The notes under the pieces: model-generated
Seen by the model: the letters and a program-made list of their open reading frames with translations, nothing else
Told to the model about the DNA's origin: nothing
The model's database searches: none
Assembly (NCBI GenBank): GCA_033030425.1
Contig: JAUFSD010000007.1
Location: 1,240,001 to 1,304,000 of the forward strand
Direction: 5' to 3'
DNA: 64,000 nt
DNA from: Verpa conica
Lineage: Eukaryota; Ascomycota; Pezizomycetes; Pezizales; Morchellaceae
Program-made: the position numbers and the translations under genes
Shown: one piece after another, positions 41,501 through 53,705 of the stretch
Layout: every line of letters starts with the position of its first letter
Numbering within the stretch: position 1 is the first letter of the stretch

Positions 41501-44500
41501 TGCTGAGATGTCAGTTCGGAATTGAGGTTGGTGTATTCGGTTTCCAGGGTAGCGTTCGCCTTGGTTAGCTCTGCAGCTACATCCTCCAGCTCTTCCACTT
41601 TCTCTTTCAAACTTTCAACACTCTCTTCCAAACTAGCCTTCTCTTGCTCTAGCCCCCCAGTGATCCTCTCAAAGTCGTTGCTTTTCCCCCTCAGCTCCTC
41701 CCTCAACTCTACATTCTCTTCACGTAGCTCCTCTACTTCCTCCTGCAGTCTCTTAACTTGCTGATTGAGTATGTCGATCTCCTGTTGCATTTCATTCCTC
41801 TCCTCCACAGAAGTAGATATGCCAGCTTCAAGGTCCGATATCTCAATCTTCAGATCGCGGATTTGAGATTCAGCGTTCTCCTTTGCGGCCTTGCTAGACC
41901 CAATGGCAGCCTGTAATCTGGCAATCTCCATATTTGCTGTAATGATTCTAGAATCCGCATTCGTCTGTTCCGTCTTTATGGTCTCTTCGAGGTTCCTAAT
42001 CCGATCTTGAAGATTTCTAATTTGGGCCTGAGCCCCGCTCTGTGTAGTTCCTGCGGATTCAATAACTCCCTGTAAATCTGTGATTCTGGCGTTGGCCTCG
42101 CCACTATCTTTAGCTGCCGCATTTTTGATGTGACAGATTTGGTCCATCAGACGGGTGATTTGAGTCTGGGCTTCACTTTTTGCAATTTCTCCAGATTGAA
42201 CAGCTGCTTGCAGGTTGGTGATCTTAGCTTCGGCCTCCTTCTTTTCCCCGGCTGTAGTAGCTTCTAGGGCTCTGAGCTGGCTCGTGAGGGCTTTCATTTG
42301 GGTTTCGGCACTAATCTTTGCTGCTTCACTAGACTCTGCAGCATCTTGCAAAGTTGCAATCTGAGCATGAGCAACCTTTGTAGCATGTTCGATTCCTCTT
42401 TTCTCCCTGGATACTGCGTCTTGGAGGTTGGCAATTTGCACCATCAAGGCACGAATTTGGGTCTCGGCCACAAGTTGTGCAGCTTCACTAGCTTCCGCAG
42501 CTGACTGTAGGGCCATGATTTTTGTATCAGTGAGAGCAAGCTTGGTCTGGGCGTCCCTTTTTTCCTGTGTGACCACCTTAATCATCTCCTGCAATTCCGC
42601 AACCTGCTCCGTCAAACTATCCACCTCCACCTCCACCTCAATCTTTCCCACATCTACTATCTCATCAGTCTGTACTATCATATGCCCAACATTCTCCAGC
42701 CTCTCCCCTTCCATTTCCTCCAATTCCGTGACTTTCTCCTCCAACTCCTTCTCCAACCTCCTCAGCTTCTCATTTTCCTTCTTTAACTTGTCTTGGGCCT
42801 TCTTACGCTCGGACAAGCTCATTTGTGTCTCCTGCAGGTTTCCCTCCATCAATCGGATTTTTTCGCCCAAAGTATCAATAGTCTGCTGGAGTCTTTCATT
42901 CTGGGTCTCTAGATCCATAATCCTCTCGATCTGAAGGTCAATTCCAATAGCCGTTTCACTAGACGTTCCAACGCCGCTACCAATGCTAGAGGAACGGAAG
43001 GTTGCATGCCTTGGATGTTCTTCGGTATCTATAACCCCGTCAAGATCTTCAGAAAGGGGCCCGATGTATTCCTCATCCAGCTCCTGTTGTATTTCCTCTA
43101 TTTCATCGTTAAATGAAACGGCCTTGCCTTTAAGTGCTGTGAGCTCCTCAATCTTCTCGGCCAGAGCGCAGTTCTCTTCGTGCATAATTTGTTCCTCTGC
43201 ATCATGAAATACCTCGTCTTCTTGAGCGCGAAGTCGTTCTTCCTCGGCACGTTGGGCTATGTCTTGTCGCAAAGCCTCTATCATAGCCTCGAGGTCCCTG
43301 ACTTTCTGATCACGATTTGATGAAGAGGTCTGTTCGACTCCCATAGCGTCGTTGTTAGTGTCGTTATGATAGTCGACAGAAGATGATGATGTCCTATTAG
43401 GAGTCATAGGAGTATGGGGCCCAGGACTATCATCTGGAACATAACCCATATCGTAGTCTTCGTCCTCGTGCTCGTCCTCGTGCTCGTGCTCCTCATTGAT
43501 CTGAGCTAGCTCTTCCGGCTCTGCAGAAGGCGCAAATCTTGCGGCGGCAAGTTCTCTCTCCAGCTCTCTGAGTCGCTCAGAACTCTCGGCTAACTCAGCT
43601 CTAAGCTTAGCGAGGAGCTCACGATTCTTCCTTTGACTGGCCCGCTTTTCCGCGTCGATATCATTCATTTCCTCACTAAGGGCATTTCGGCGGAGAGCAC
43701 GACGAGTGCGAGCTGAAAGAGCCTGTTTCAGTGGGAAGAATTGGATCTCCCTGGAGACAGGCTCAATTGGTTCTGGAAAAGTAAACTGTTGACGTGTAGG
43801 GGCAACTGCAAGAGTATGACGTCGATTGGTTCGAGGTAAGATAAGATTACGACCACGACGCGGAGAAAAAGCTGGAGTCGAACGAGAGGAGACTACAAGA
43901 CCCTGGGAAGAACCTAGGGATACCCGTTTCCGAGTGATGGCGGGGGTCGAGGAAGATGGAGTCACTTCAGAGAGAATTGGTCCTGGGTCCGAATAACGGA
44001 CCTTCCTGCCTCCAATAGCCTGCTTACGAACAGCAATAACATCAGCAGGTGCTGAACTAGTAGTCTCAACACGAGTAAGAACAGCTTGATTTCTAGTTCG
44101 TGTCGCAGGTGTAGATAAAGCAGTCTCTGATACTTTGCTGTAAAAGGAATTTCGGCCCCTGTCCCGTTGCACATGAGTCCCTATGGGAGTAGCAGCGGTA
44201 GCAGGAAGACTTGTTCGAGCCCTCGTTCGTCCTGCAGGAGTTGATGATGGTGCAACATTTCCGCTATGGGAAACAGGAGCTATCTCTGTCCTCCTAGCTA
44301 CACCGGCAAATACCCTCCATTCATGATTCCTCTGATTGACGTTGAGACGAACTTTTTCATCTGCTACGATTGTCCGTAGCCGTGGAGCCAGTGTGTAGCT
44401 GCCACTCTTCTCGATAAGCCAATTCTCGGCAACAAGCTTGTCAAGAGTCTAGAAAAAAAGCGACTATTAGACAGAATACGGCGACAAGGCAAGGATCGGT

Positions 44501-44753
44501 TCGGATAATAAACACATACGATCTTAACGCGTTTTCTCCAAGTCGATGGCAAGAACAGACGATTCGCATTACAGTCAGACTCATATTTTGAATCTAGTAG
44601 TAAAAGGACTATCAGTCACGAGAAAGGATAGTGGGGCGGGCTAGAGAGGGACATACCGATAGAGCGTAGAGATATGGGGCTTGATTTTAATGGATTATAA
44701 TATGCGTCCAAAGCGGCGAGAACTCGCACCTTGTACGAGTACGAGGCTGGCAT
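38581..44753 (-). CDS. Giant coiled-coil protein with N-terminal winged-helix-like segment
   Basis: Exons on the minus strand: 44753-44657, 44593-44520, 44448-38581; 2012 residues. I do not recognise the family. Residues 1-90 (VRVLAALDAYYNPLKSSPISLRSI ... ITLDKLVAENWLIEKSGSYTLAPRL, shown in part) look like a small helical/winged-helix domain. Residues about 90-330 are basic, Ser/Thr/Arg-rich and disordered. From about 330 to 1950 the protein is almost continuous heptad coiled coil rich in Glu/Lys/Gln. Near 695-915 it contains about five degenerate 46-residue repeats (LQ.A.ESSEAAK..AETQ). The end carries KKRESKRRRY, a likely nuclear signal. The layout suggests a structural filament or tether, for example at chromatin, nuclear envelope or spindle pole; this is inference. 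The ATG at 44753 is the only start linking the two 5' exons in frame. Confidence 0.82.
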
Positions 44754-46860
44754 TTTCGAGATAAATGCTTCTTCCTCTTCCCGTTATGGTAGTGTGGGGC
44801 TGGTCCGGATTTGTTCCCTCGTGTCACAGGTTTTGTTTTCAGTAGTGAATATCTGTTTTTGGTATCTAGCGTACTTATTGAGCCTAGCTAATGGTTCCAG
44901 GGAAATATATAAATAAGGTTAGCGATACTCGGAGTCTTTAAAAGCGCGGAAGAAAGGCATCAGCAGCAACAGCCAGATCTAATCGTAAAACAGCCAGATC
45001 ATCGCAGCTACAGCCTGACGCATAAGATGCCTATTAAATACATCCGTAGGAGTAGGGTTGAGTACATACATTCTTCCACCTCCTCTACCTTACTCTTTGA
45101 GATAGGCAAGAATGTAGCAATAGTGATGAGCTGGAAGACCGGGAGCCTTGCTGTAGGAAAATCGAGTTAGTTGTAGAGGATGAAGAGCCTAGAGTTGAAA
45201 CGTGAGGGGCGCGTTCTGCTAGAGTGACTCTACGTATGCCACTACATAAATCAAAATGGGGTGGTGGGGGGATTTGAGTCCGCTGCAAGGGGGTCAGCCG
45301 TTGCCAGCAGTGCGGGTGCTTGGCGTGTTCCTTGTTTTTTCCCTATCGCTTTACTGCGGGTTCCCCCTTGGACCTATCAATCTACTCAAACTCACAGATT
45401 CAAAAAAAACCCTGACGACACATTTGCGGGAGATGACGGTGCCAACACTTGTCACAAACTTAGGTGCAAGCCACTTAGAACTCACTGAGACCTTAAAACT
45501 CGATTTAGTCAAGTGAGGAGGAATAATTCCTACCGGTCCCCGGCGACTTAAATGCTATAGAGGGATGAGAAAAACAACGATCGTATGCAGTCAACTAGTA
45601 GCATCCCCCGATTCGGGCCCCTTGTATCTAACCCAGAATCGCATTGAAGGTGATGAGGAACATCAGTCAATGCAGGAACCGAAACCCTAAGGGTCAAGGA
45701 TACATAACTCTTATAAATACACTCACGTGATAACGCGCTGTAGCTTTGTTGTCGTGGCAACTTACTATATGCACCTCCTTTACTCGTAAAGCGCTGACGT
45801 TTTTGGAACGGGCTGATATTGCATACCATACAAAATCATAGACTTGGCACATTTTTGTATGGTATGCAATAGCAGTCCATTCCACAAACGTCAGCGATTT
45901 ACGAGTACTCTATTAGTGAAGCGGGGTCATGTATGACGCCCTGGATCCTAGCCAAGATGTACCGTATTATCGGATACAAGGGCATACTTTTCCTCATGTA
46001 GATAAAACCTGTTACATTTTTTCTTTTTCTATGAATTACTCTATGCTTAACCCCAGTCGTAGGAGTCAAATTTTAAGAGTACTGGATGTATATATTTTGA
46101 CTAGTACAATCATGCCGGAGGAGACAATAGAGGTACTATACCAAAACAAAATTCTGCTACTAATAAAAACTACGCTGAAGCCTAGAAACTCATCGTTATT
46201 AATTATGGGCCTACATCGTTTAGAAAGGCTATTTCTTAATGAATCTACCAACTAACAGTACGCTTACATGTAATTGTTACTAATTTAATACCAGTGGTAT
46301 CTCAATTAACATCTATAGTAACTACAGTATGAAAAACAGGGTGAATTTACTGCCATAGCACTACGGAATTTAGTCGCAAATACCGAATTAAATTAGTATT
46401 TGAGGTAGGTTACTGTACTACCAATACCGTATTCCTCCCATATCGCTAGCGTATCGGCTGGAGCACCGTACTGACCTCCTCTTTTTGGTACTGTATAAGT
46501 GGCAAATAAAGTTCCAATAGACTTAGAGTTGCATAAGACAGTTTATTCATTCTAGAATTTAGGGTATCCGTAAAAGTAGAATTTATATATATTCGTTCAA
46601 GGAGAAATACATATTACAATTAGGACAAGCCAATCGACTAGATGTAACCAACCACCCAGCCCCGCTATATATATACAACGAGGACTCCTGGGTACGTATC
46701 TACCTACATCTAGTCATAACTCAGTAACCCCGGCCCAGACCCCTAGTAGTGTAATCTTGGCTTTATCCCTGATATCTTCAGTTTCCCCTCATACTCCCCT
46801 CGGACTTCTTAAGATTTTGTTCCCCTTGAGCTTGTATTCGACACTGAAATTAACGAAGTC
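44754..46860. other. Divergent intergenic region
   Basis: No gene supported. A 108-codon plus frame (45929-46255) and two minus frames (45548-45885) are isolated and unlike their neighbours in codon use. Contains a MITE-like inverted repeat (separate entry). A CTATATATATAC box at 46667 may serve the F-box gene, about 190 bp upstream of its ATG. Confidence 0.45.
45783..45905. mobile_element. 123-bp MITE-like inverted repeat with TA flanks
   Basis: The arms CTCGTAAAGCGCTGACGTTT (from 45783) and AAACGTCAGCGATTTACGAG (to 45905) continue inward to GCATACCATACAAAA, about 52 bp each with roughly 90% pairing and a 20-bp centre. TA lies on both outer sides (45781-45782, 45906-45907), the target of Tc1/mariner/pogo transposases. 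It could also fold as a long hairpin RNA. Confidence 0.72.
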
Positions 46861-48228
46861 ATGATGAGAACAAGGAATATACTTGACTTCCCAAATGGTC
46901 TGCTTCAATCCACTCCCAACCCCATGTCTTCATGCTAACCCCGCTTTTCAGAAATTCTAATCCTCATCCTAGAACTCCTTGATGGACCTAGTCTAGGACA
47001 TTGTTTACAGCTCTCCAAGCGTTTCAACACAATCGCAAAATCCGAGCCCTTCTGGGCCAAACTTGTTTCCTCACTACGTCTCAGCTCTCCAGACCCCTAC
47101 GGATCTTTTAGGGAGCTATACATAGCGCTCCATGAACACCTTTGGCTCCACGGACAAGTCTGGCACGGCGACCGCCGATTTACAGGATGTCTCTTTATTG
47201 CACGCTATAACCCTATGTTTGGTGCAATCCAGATCTACAATCTGTTGGCAAATAATAGACCAGAGATGGCCCCCGAAAACACTAAACCGTGGTCCTTAGA
47301 TTCCTCTATCCGTATATCAGATGTACAGCCCATTGTCCAACTATGGGAGAAGCCAATTTTCAGCCTCACAAAAAATACACCTCCCAACTCACAGTTTGAA
47401 ATTCAACCACCATCTAACAACAAACGCGGCTCGATAGCATGTTCGCTCTCCCGCACCATCGCAATACCCATAGAGCGACAGGACCCCTCTATGTCACTCT
47501 GGCCACCAACGAAGATTCCGTCCACAGAGCGCGCACGAAACACTTCAACACACGCTTTCAGGGGTCTCGGTCATCAGCCAAAATCGGCACGTGATGCTGC
47601 AAAGAAATTATTTCGATTTCGGAAGTGGATGGTGTTTGATGGATCCAGTCCGAGCATGCCCCCAGACCGAATCATGCGGAATTTGGTGAAAGAAAATGTC
47701 GAGACCTTCGCGGCACTTGATAGCAATTTATATACTCCCGACGAAGCGCACCGGTTCAGAGGATTATGGGTCGGTGATTATTCTGCCCATGGCTGGGAGT
47801 TTATCCTTTTCCACCAGCCCAATCCGAAGAGAGTGGAAGGTATCAAAATCACGGGGGACATCAACGTTCCACGAGGAGAGCATACTTTTATTATTGAGAA
47901 CCTTGATGATGTCTCACGTATCGCTCATGATAAAGAGTGGCCAGGGGCGAAGATCGTGAAGGGAAAGGGACAAGTCGCAGCAAGTCAATTCGTGGACCGT
48001 CAGTCATTTATTTCTAAAATCAATCCTTCCCCCTATTTTCTGACAGATTCAATAGAAAAATTCATCGATATCGAAGTAATCATCATTGGATCGGACGAAG
48101 TGGCATTACACTGGCGCTTGGCGGAAGATATCGGTTATATCAGTAAGCTGAAGAGATTAGATATCAGCGAGTTTATCTACAGCAATGAGGCAATCGCTTT
48201 CTCTACGCAGGATGATCAGTTTGTCTGA
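46861..48228 (+). CDS. F-box protein (Fbxo31-like C-terminal region)
   Basis: Exons 46861-46897 and 46952-48228, 437 residues. The N-terminal F-box (ILDFPNEILILILELLDGP ... LQLSKRFNTIAKSEPFWAKL, given in part) should bind Skp1 in an SCF ubiquitin ligase. Then come HLWLHGQVWHGDRRFTG and ARYNPMFGAIQIY, followed by a large C-terminal region with GLWVGDYSAHGWEF, EGIKITGDINVPRGE, GKGQVAASQF and HWRLAEDIGYISKLKRL, a pattern shared by fungal F-box proteins related to the Fbxo31 substrate-binding barrel. The intron splits the Glu codon of the F-box and has a GTCTGC donor with a TGCTAAC branch and TTTTCAG acceptor. The short first exon encodes only twelve residues. The substrate cannot be inferred. 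Confidence 0.85.
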
Positions 48229-49295
48229 ATAATATTTTATAAGGTGGAGGCAGAGGCAGACAAGCCTTTCTCACCCTTATTATCAACAGCGAATATAAGG
48301 TAGAAGTCCAGGGCTTCATGTATTTATAATTAACCCATTCACTTTATAAGGTAGAGATTATTTTCTAAAGGGCTTTAGGCGCCTAAAGCATTGAGGAGTC
48401 CCGGGGGAAATTAAAATTATATAACTAACAAAAAAAATAGTATATATATATAATTGATGTAGTGGGTCTTCAATATACGCTCACCGAAATAATAAGGCTA
48501 TAACAAAATCGATCTGACTCTGCCTAACGTCACCTTAATCACAATTTATCGTAAGGACTATATGATCATGAAACGCACAACCCGTAAATATTAAATACCT
48601 TCACATTGTTTTTAAACCCTTCTACCCCCCAAAAAGCGTAAATATCGCTTAGAAGTAGCTATTGTAAATTAAAAACTCATAAACTACCTAGACATTATTT
48701 TTCCAATGTGCAGTAATACTTGACGATAAAGTCTCATTCAATACATAGCGCTAGATATATTAAAACAGGCTATCCAAAGCAGGTAGACTAAGGGCACCAA
48801 GTAGGCTTCTTACTACTAGTAACATGATGTAGGGCCAATGTAGTATACGTCATTAAAGTATATAGCCTGTTAGTATACGAAGTATAAGCGTAGAGCCCGT
48901 GGTAGTATATAGCAGCTTCTCTCCTAGTCTGCTAGTCTACCTGCTATCTACCCTCTTTATGTTTGATTTTCTATTATGATTTTCCAAAGTTCTGGGCTGA
49001 CAACTACTTTTATGTGTATCCCCCAATTAAGATTTCTCGGCCTTCTGTACGTGCTACCGGATCAAGATGGCAGCCCAGACCTTTTGAGAGGGCTAGTTTG
49101 TAATATATGGATATTAGCCGGGTTGAAACCGATTACACTCTTATCGTATAAGGGTAAAAATCCTGTTTATCACCAAGCTATAGTTTTTAATAGTTCTAAA
49201 ACGAAGCATTTGAACTAGTATTCTCTTTAATCAATCCGAGTTATAGATAATTTTTCGGCTCATTCTTTCTTTGTTGATAATGCCGCCATGAAATA
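48229..49295. other. Convergent intergenic region, AT-rich
   Basis: 3' flanks of the F-box and Trax genes. No repeat family or gene recognised. Confidence 0.5.
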
Positions 49296-50251
49296 TCACA
49301 TATTCTCATCCTCATTATCCTCACCTCCTTTACTACCGCTAGGTACTCTCTCTATAGTCAGCTCCGGAACCCAGCCCTCTGGTCTCTCACTTCCTCTAAC
49401 TATGAACCCGCAAACGGCTGTCTCAACCTTCTCAACGCAAGTTTTCATAACACCTATCTTCTTAGCAACTTCTTTTCCTAATAGTCCCCCACCACCTCCT
49501 ACGGAGGTATCCAATGCTTCAAACTGCATTCTCAACTCTCTCATATCCTGCAGCAGCTTCCAAATGTCACCACGCATGGCAATCATTGTAATCCCAAATC
49601 GCATAAGCTCACCGACAAGGTCAAAGACGCCAAGGATGTAGTCGACTGGTGCAATTAATATGACATTCCGAATGGTGTCTTGTACGGAGAGGAGAGGGAT
49701 GAGAGTTCCTGTGAGGAGGTAATGATGGAAGGAGAGGGCTTCGATGTATTCTTGAATACCACCCGAGATCTGCCTCGCGTATCGGTGGCCATTGAGGCCC
49801 TGGAGGTCAGGTGCAATTGAAGAAAAAAGAACCTGGATCTGGGCGTGACGGGTCTGGTACTCTTTATCAAGGGATGCTGGGAGTGGAGCCAATGGCTTCC
49901 GAGCACTGACCCAGGGAATTGTTCAGCGGGTTCAGCGTGGCAATTTCGAGGATGATAAATAATTAGAATAGGGAATAGTACCGTTGGAGGGTAAAGATCC
50001 TGTGATAAAGGTGTTAATTTTTTGGCCCCTTCACTTTTTCTCTTCTCCCCAAAAATTATTCATAGTTGGATTTGGTACATTTTCTTGCTGAGCGCTGTAA
50101 TATCGCGTGAGGTTTTGATAACGCGCTCACGACGGTCATGGTGTTCATCAAGTTCGTCACGGAACTGATTGAACATACTGAGATTTGGGCTTCTACAAGC
50201 AGTGGCGGATAGTCCCCCCCCACGAGAGCCCCGAGTGCCCGGAACTGCCAT
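49296..50251 (-). CDS. TSNAX: Translin-associated factor X (Trax)
   Basis: Subunit of the translin/Trax (C3PO) RNase that processes small RNAs and tRNA fragments. Exons on the minus strand: 50251-50079, 49999-49982 (an 18-nt microexon), 49905-49296; 266 residues, all phases agree. Signature: FRDELDEHHDRRERVIK then SRDITALSKK, the microexon coding IFTLQ with split codons on both sides, then QISGGIQEYIEALSFHHYL and APVDYILGVFDLVGELMR. Residues matching the human catalytic Glu126, Glu129 and Asp193 are present (E116, E119, D159), so nuclease activity is expected. The C-terminus keeps KVETAVCGFIVRGSE. A later ATG (50176) would drop 25 weakly conserved N-terminal residues and may be the true start. 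Confidence 0.92.
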
Positions 50252-51902
50252 TTAGATTTTCTGTATTGAGAATTATAAACAGAGTAAATAGATCGAGTAT
50301 TACGACCAGATATAGTAGATGTTTGCAGTGTAAATGTTTACACGGACCTTTGTCTCAACGTCATGGCGATACCAAGCACTTCCCGTTGCTAGCGGGGGTG
50401 GCCAGAACATGGGATGCGTTGTTATGGGTACTTTCGGTACCCCACCTCCATGCACATCTTCGTTCCCAATCTTATCTCAAAGGACAGATATGTGCATATG
50501 CAGAGTACATGCACTCCATGTACCGGTGTAATTACATTTACTGTATTGTTAAATGCACAGTTGCACCTCACAAGGGTAAATTTGGTATAGAAAAATCTGG
50601 ATTGACCTGGAAAATATTTCTTACAGCAATGTTTTTCTTATAACGAAGTTTCTTATAGCGAGATGACTATAGTTTATATTACACGAGCCCACCATTATTG
50701 TTGTTTGTGTCAGGCTGGCTATTTTTCTGGCTGGCAGTGAAACATCAGCCGAGAGTATCTAATTTACGAGGCCCCTTTCCGATCCCCTGTAGCTGGTCCT
50801 TTTCGTGGGTCTGGCCACTGTGGTGCGGCCAGCGTGTGGCTTCTCGCCCATGCACCTCCGGAAATATCGTGCATCGCCACGAGCTCAGTGACTCTGGTCA
50901 AGACAAATGCTAAATGCACTTAGAAGGCTGAGGCAAGCTCACCACACACGCCCGGAGTGGGAAAGTCCAGAGCAGCAGTATCACATCACTGCTTTCTTCA
51001 CCTTAGTAGAGAGCTACATCTATAATTCAATCGTGTTTCCTCCCCCACCAATATAAACATCGTGTCTATTGTTATTTCAATCCTCTGCAGCCCCGCAGCT
51101 TCCCTCACCCTGTGCTGTGCTCACTCAATCTTTCGCCCAAGAGTCAATTGCCCGTCCTGGCCGCCTGGCTTTCATACCCTCGGCTTCATCGTATTCCACC
51201 TTCTCCTATACTCCACGATACCTTCCCTCACACCCCCATCTACTTCTAGTCTTCCCACATACTGTTCTTTTCCCCCTTTATCCCAAAGGCTGTCATCTAA
51301 GCACTTTCTGGTCCCCGAAGAACCTTGGTCTACCTTCTCATTAATTAATTACTCTTGCTCCTTCTCATCGCACGTTACACTACTCCTGAAACTTTCAACT
51401 CGAGGCTACCCTACCGGACCAACGTCGCAGCCATAGTTATTGCCCAATCCTGGCGGTGGGGCGGTGGTGGAGCTGCTGCCACTATTTCCCTCCACAAACC
51501 TAAAAGCCTTTGTACCTTCTCGTCTCGCAGTGAGGGAGCACGCTGTAAACACCAAAACACCACCATAGCAACATTGTAACCCCTCTCCTCGTTTCCTCTC
51601 TCTCTATAACCTACCCACAACACGTATTCATCTCTCTGTTTATTCATCTACCATCATCTATTTTATCTATTCTCATTGAAACAAAGATTCGCAGCAGGGC
51701 GGAGCATCTTCTCTGCAGCTGCCTACCCTTCCCCCTTTCCCAGCGAGAACCAATAAAACATATCTGCAGACGGACACAGCTACCAGAGGAACAAAACAAG
51801 CAATATATTCCTCCCCCGCAATACAGACGAATTAGAAAGCGAGGGGAAACACTTAAGGAGTCAGTATAAACTAGGACATCTTCTAGACACAAAAAAAGGA
51901 AC
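50252..51902. other. Divergent intergenic region
   Basis: 5' flanks of Trax (minus) and of the gene at 51903. A C/T-rich stretch at 51070-51880 is probably a long promoter/5' leader of the plus-strand gene; several overlapping frames of 70-150 codons in it lack codon structure. Paired TTTCTTATA-GCGA steps near 50630-50665. Confidence 0.45.
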
Positions 51903-53705
51903 ATGGCCTCTCCAGAGTCGAACCGCACTGGGGGTCCTCGTGGTGGTGCCGGCGTTAAGGGTCTACTCGCAATGTTCGAAAAATCGACTTCATCTGGTCC
52001 CGGCTCTCCTGCTCCTGGGAATGGGACTACTACCAATCCTGCCTCCCGTGATCAGAGTCCTGCCCCTAGACCACTCGGCAGGGTCAGGACCTCCTTTGTT
52101 GCTGTCACAGGGAACAGTGGGGGGATGGTTGGACTTCAGAAAGTGCCAGTTAGTCCTTCAGTAACAAGCCCCACAGTATCCTTTCCCGAGGGTCAAAAGT
52201 TATCTGGGGAGGCCTTGGAGGCCTTGGGAAAGGAGCAGGCTGCAATTGATAAGATGGATGAAACTGCAGAGGCGATTGATCGAATGACGATATCTGATGA
52301 GCCAAGTGTCAAGAAAGAGTTTGGGTTCACAAATGGGCATCCTACAGTGCCAAAAGAAGACCCTGTTACACCAGCAGGATTGCTTCCTGCTTTCGAGAGG
52401 GTCCCCACTAAGAAGGAGGAACTAGTTACAGAGAAATCACCAGAGCCAGTACTCATGCCAAACGAGCAGGAAAGTCAACATGAGGAGCAGGCGAAACCTG
52501 TTAAGGAAGACTTGAAAACAAAGCCTGCGGCTGTTAAAGCCGCGCCGCCAAGGTCTCCAACGAAATCAACATTCTCCTCTAACAAAACAACCAAAGCAGC
52601 TGCTGCCAATAAGTCAGGAAAAACTCTTACCCTTCCACAATCAAAGTCTAATATAGCCTCTCCTCTGCCCTCCCCGGCATTCCCCCCCAAGAGCCCAGTA
52701 CGTAGTGCTGCATCAGCTTCAAGTTCTGCGTCTCGAACAAAACCCACTACACCTGCTATAAGCGCTGCTGCTGCATCGACAAAAACCCGCACAGGTGCAT
52801 CCACCTCCACAACTACTGTCACATCAACACCGGTATCACCAGCGCCGAAACCTCGCCCAGCCACGACCGCAGCAAAGGCAAAAGTATCTACCGCCCCAAA
52901 GACAGAAATAACGAAACCGGCCCGTGAACTCACCAAGCCTCCTACTATACGTAGCTCGGCGTTCGCACCCACCGCAGCATCTGCGGCAAAACTTGCGGCG
53001 GATCAAAAAGCAGCAGCAGCTCGTAGTAGACCCCCTTCATCTGCTTCTGTCCGTAATAGGTCACCACCTGGTGGCTCCGTTGTAATGCGGCGAGGAAACT
53101 CTGGGACGGGTTCTTCTAGGCCAGGAAGGAAAGAACAGAGATCACCCCAGAGACCGCAAACCTCAGCTGCGATAAGGAACACGAATAGGTCTAGTGTCGG
53201 ATCTCTCGCAAGCATTGCCCCCAGTGGTGCGGGAAGTGACTTCTTATCACGTATGATGAGACCAACTACTGCCAGCGCGGGTAAGGTCTTAGATAAGAAA
53301 CCAGGTACACAATCGAAGCGTTCGGCATCCGTAACTAGTACCAGCCGGAGGAGGGAGCCATCTTTGCCCCCATCAACAGCCAGGCTTCAGAAGCAAAGGA
53401 CCGGTGAAAAGAAATTAGACGGTACAACTACCAAAGAAATCGTCCCCGAAGTAAACGAGCCTACCGCGGAAATCGCACAGGAAATAAAAGTTGGAGAGAC
53501 ACCCGAGGAATCTATAGAGGTTACTCTTGAGCAAGCTCCTATTGTTGAACTGCCCGTAGCAAACCAGGATGAGGCTGGGATTAATGAGGAGGATGAGGAA
53601 GATGAGGGGCAATCACCTACCACTACTGCCTCATCAACCACCCTCGTCCATGAGAGCGAGAGCAAAGATGATGGCGAAGAATCAGTACCTTTAGTAAAGG
53701 ACTAG
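51903..53705 (+). CDS. Low-complexity Ser/Ala/Pro/Lys-rich protein of unknown function
   Basis: Single exon, 600 residues, ATG in AAAGGAACATGGCC context. Conserved-looking islands are at the N-terminus (GVKGLLAMFEKSTSSGPGSP, residues 17-36, and GRVRTSFVAVTG, 58-69), residues 105-150 (acidic, EALEALGKEQAAIDKMDET) and near 445-465 (DFLSRMMRPTTASAGKVLDK). Residues 190-440 are basic and disordered with AAAKS/PPRSPTKS-type phospho-site clusters; the last 100 residues are acidic (NEEDEEDEG). The charge layout resembles microtubule- or actin-associated proteins, but no domain is recognisable and I assign no function. Its 1.8-kb frame and island spacing argue that it is a real gene. Confidence 0.75.
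   Translation: MASPESNRTGGPRGGAGVKGLLAMFEKSTSSGPGSPAPGNGTTTNPASRDQSPAPRPLGRVRTSFVAVTGNSGGMVGLQKVPVSPSVTSPTVSFPEGQKLSGEALEALGKEQAAIDKMDETAEAIDRMTISDEPSVKKEFGFTNGHPTVPKEDPVTPAGLLPAFERVPTKKEELVTEKSPEPVLMPNEQESQHEEQAKPVKEDLKTKPAAVKAAPPRSPTKSTFSSNKTTKAAAANKSGKTLTLPQSKSNIASPLPSPAFPPKSPVRSAASASSSASRTKPTTPAISAAAASTKTRTGASTSTTTVTSTPVSPAPKPRPATTAAKAKVSTAPKTEITKPARELTKPPTIRSSAFAPTAASAAKLAADQKAAAARSRPPSSASVRNRSPPGGSVVMRRGNSGTGSSRPGRKEQRSPQRPQTSAAIRNTNRSSVGSLASIAPSGAGSDFLSRMMRPTTASAGKVLDKKPGTQSKRSASVTSTSRRREPSLPPSTARLQKQRTGEKKLDGTTTKEIVPEVNEPTAEIAQEIKVGETPEESIEVTLEQAPIVELPVANQDEAGINEEDEEDEGQSPTTTASSTTLVHESESKDDGEESVPLVKD

Noticed and set aside
38472..43207. Many plus-strand frames over the coiled-coil gene
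   Set aside because: They are antisense shadows of a Glu/Lys/Leu-rich coding exon.
45548..46255. Small frames around the 45.8-kb inverted repeat
   Set aside because: Two run through the MITE-like hairpin and one is AT-rich with no homology; splice or start evidence is lacking.
51062..51647. Frames of 74-124 codons in the C/T-rich leader
   Set aside because: Strong pyrimidine bias makes stops rare on one strand; no start context or similarity, and they overlap the promoter of the gene at 51903.
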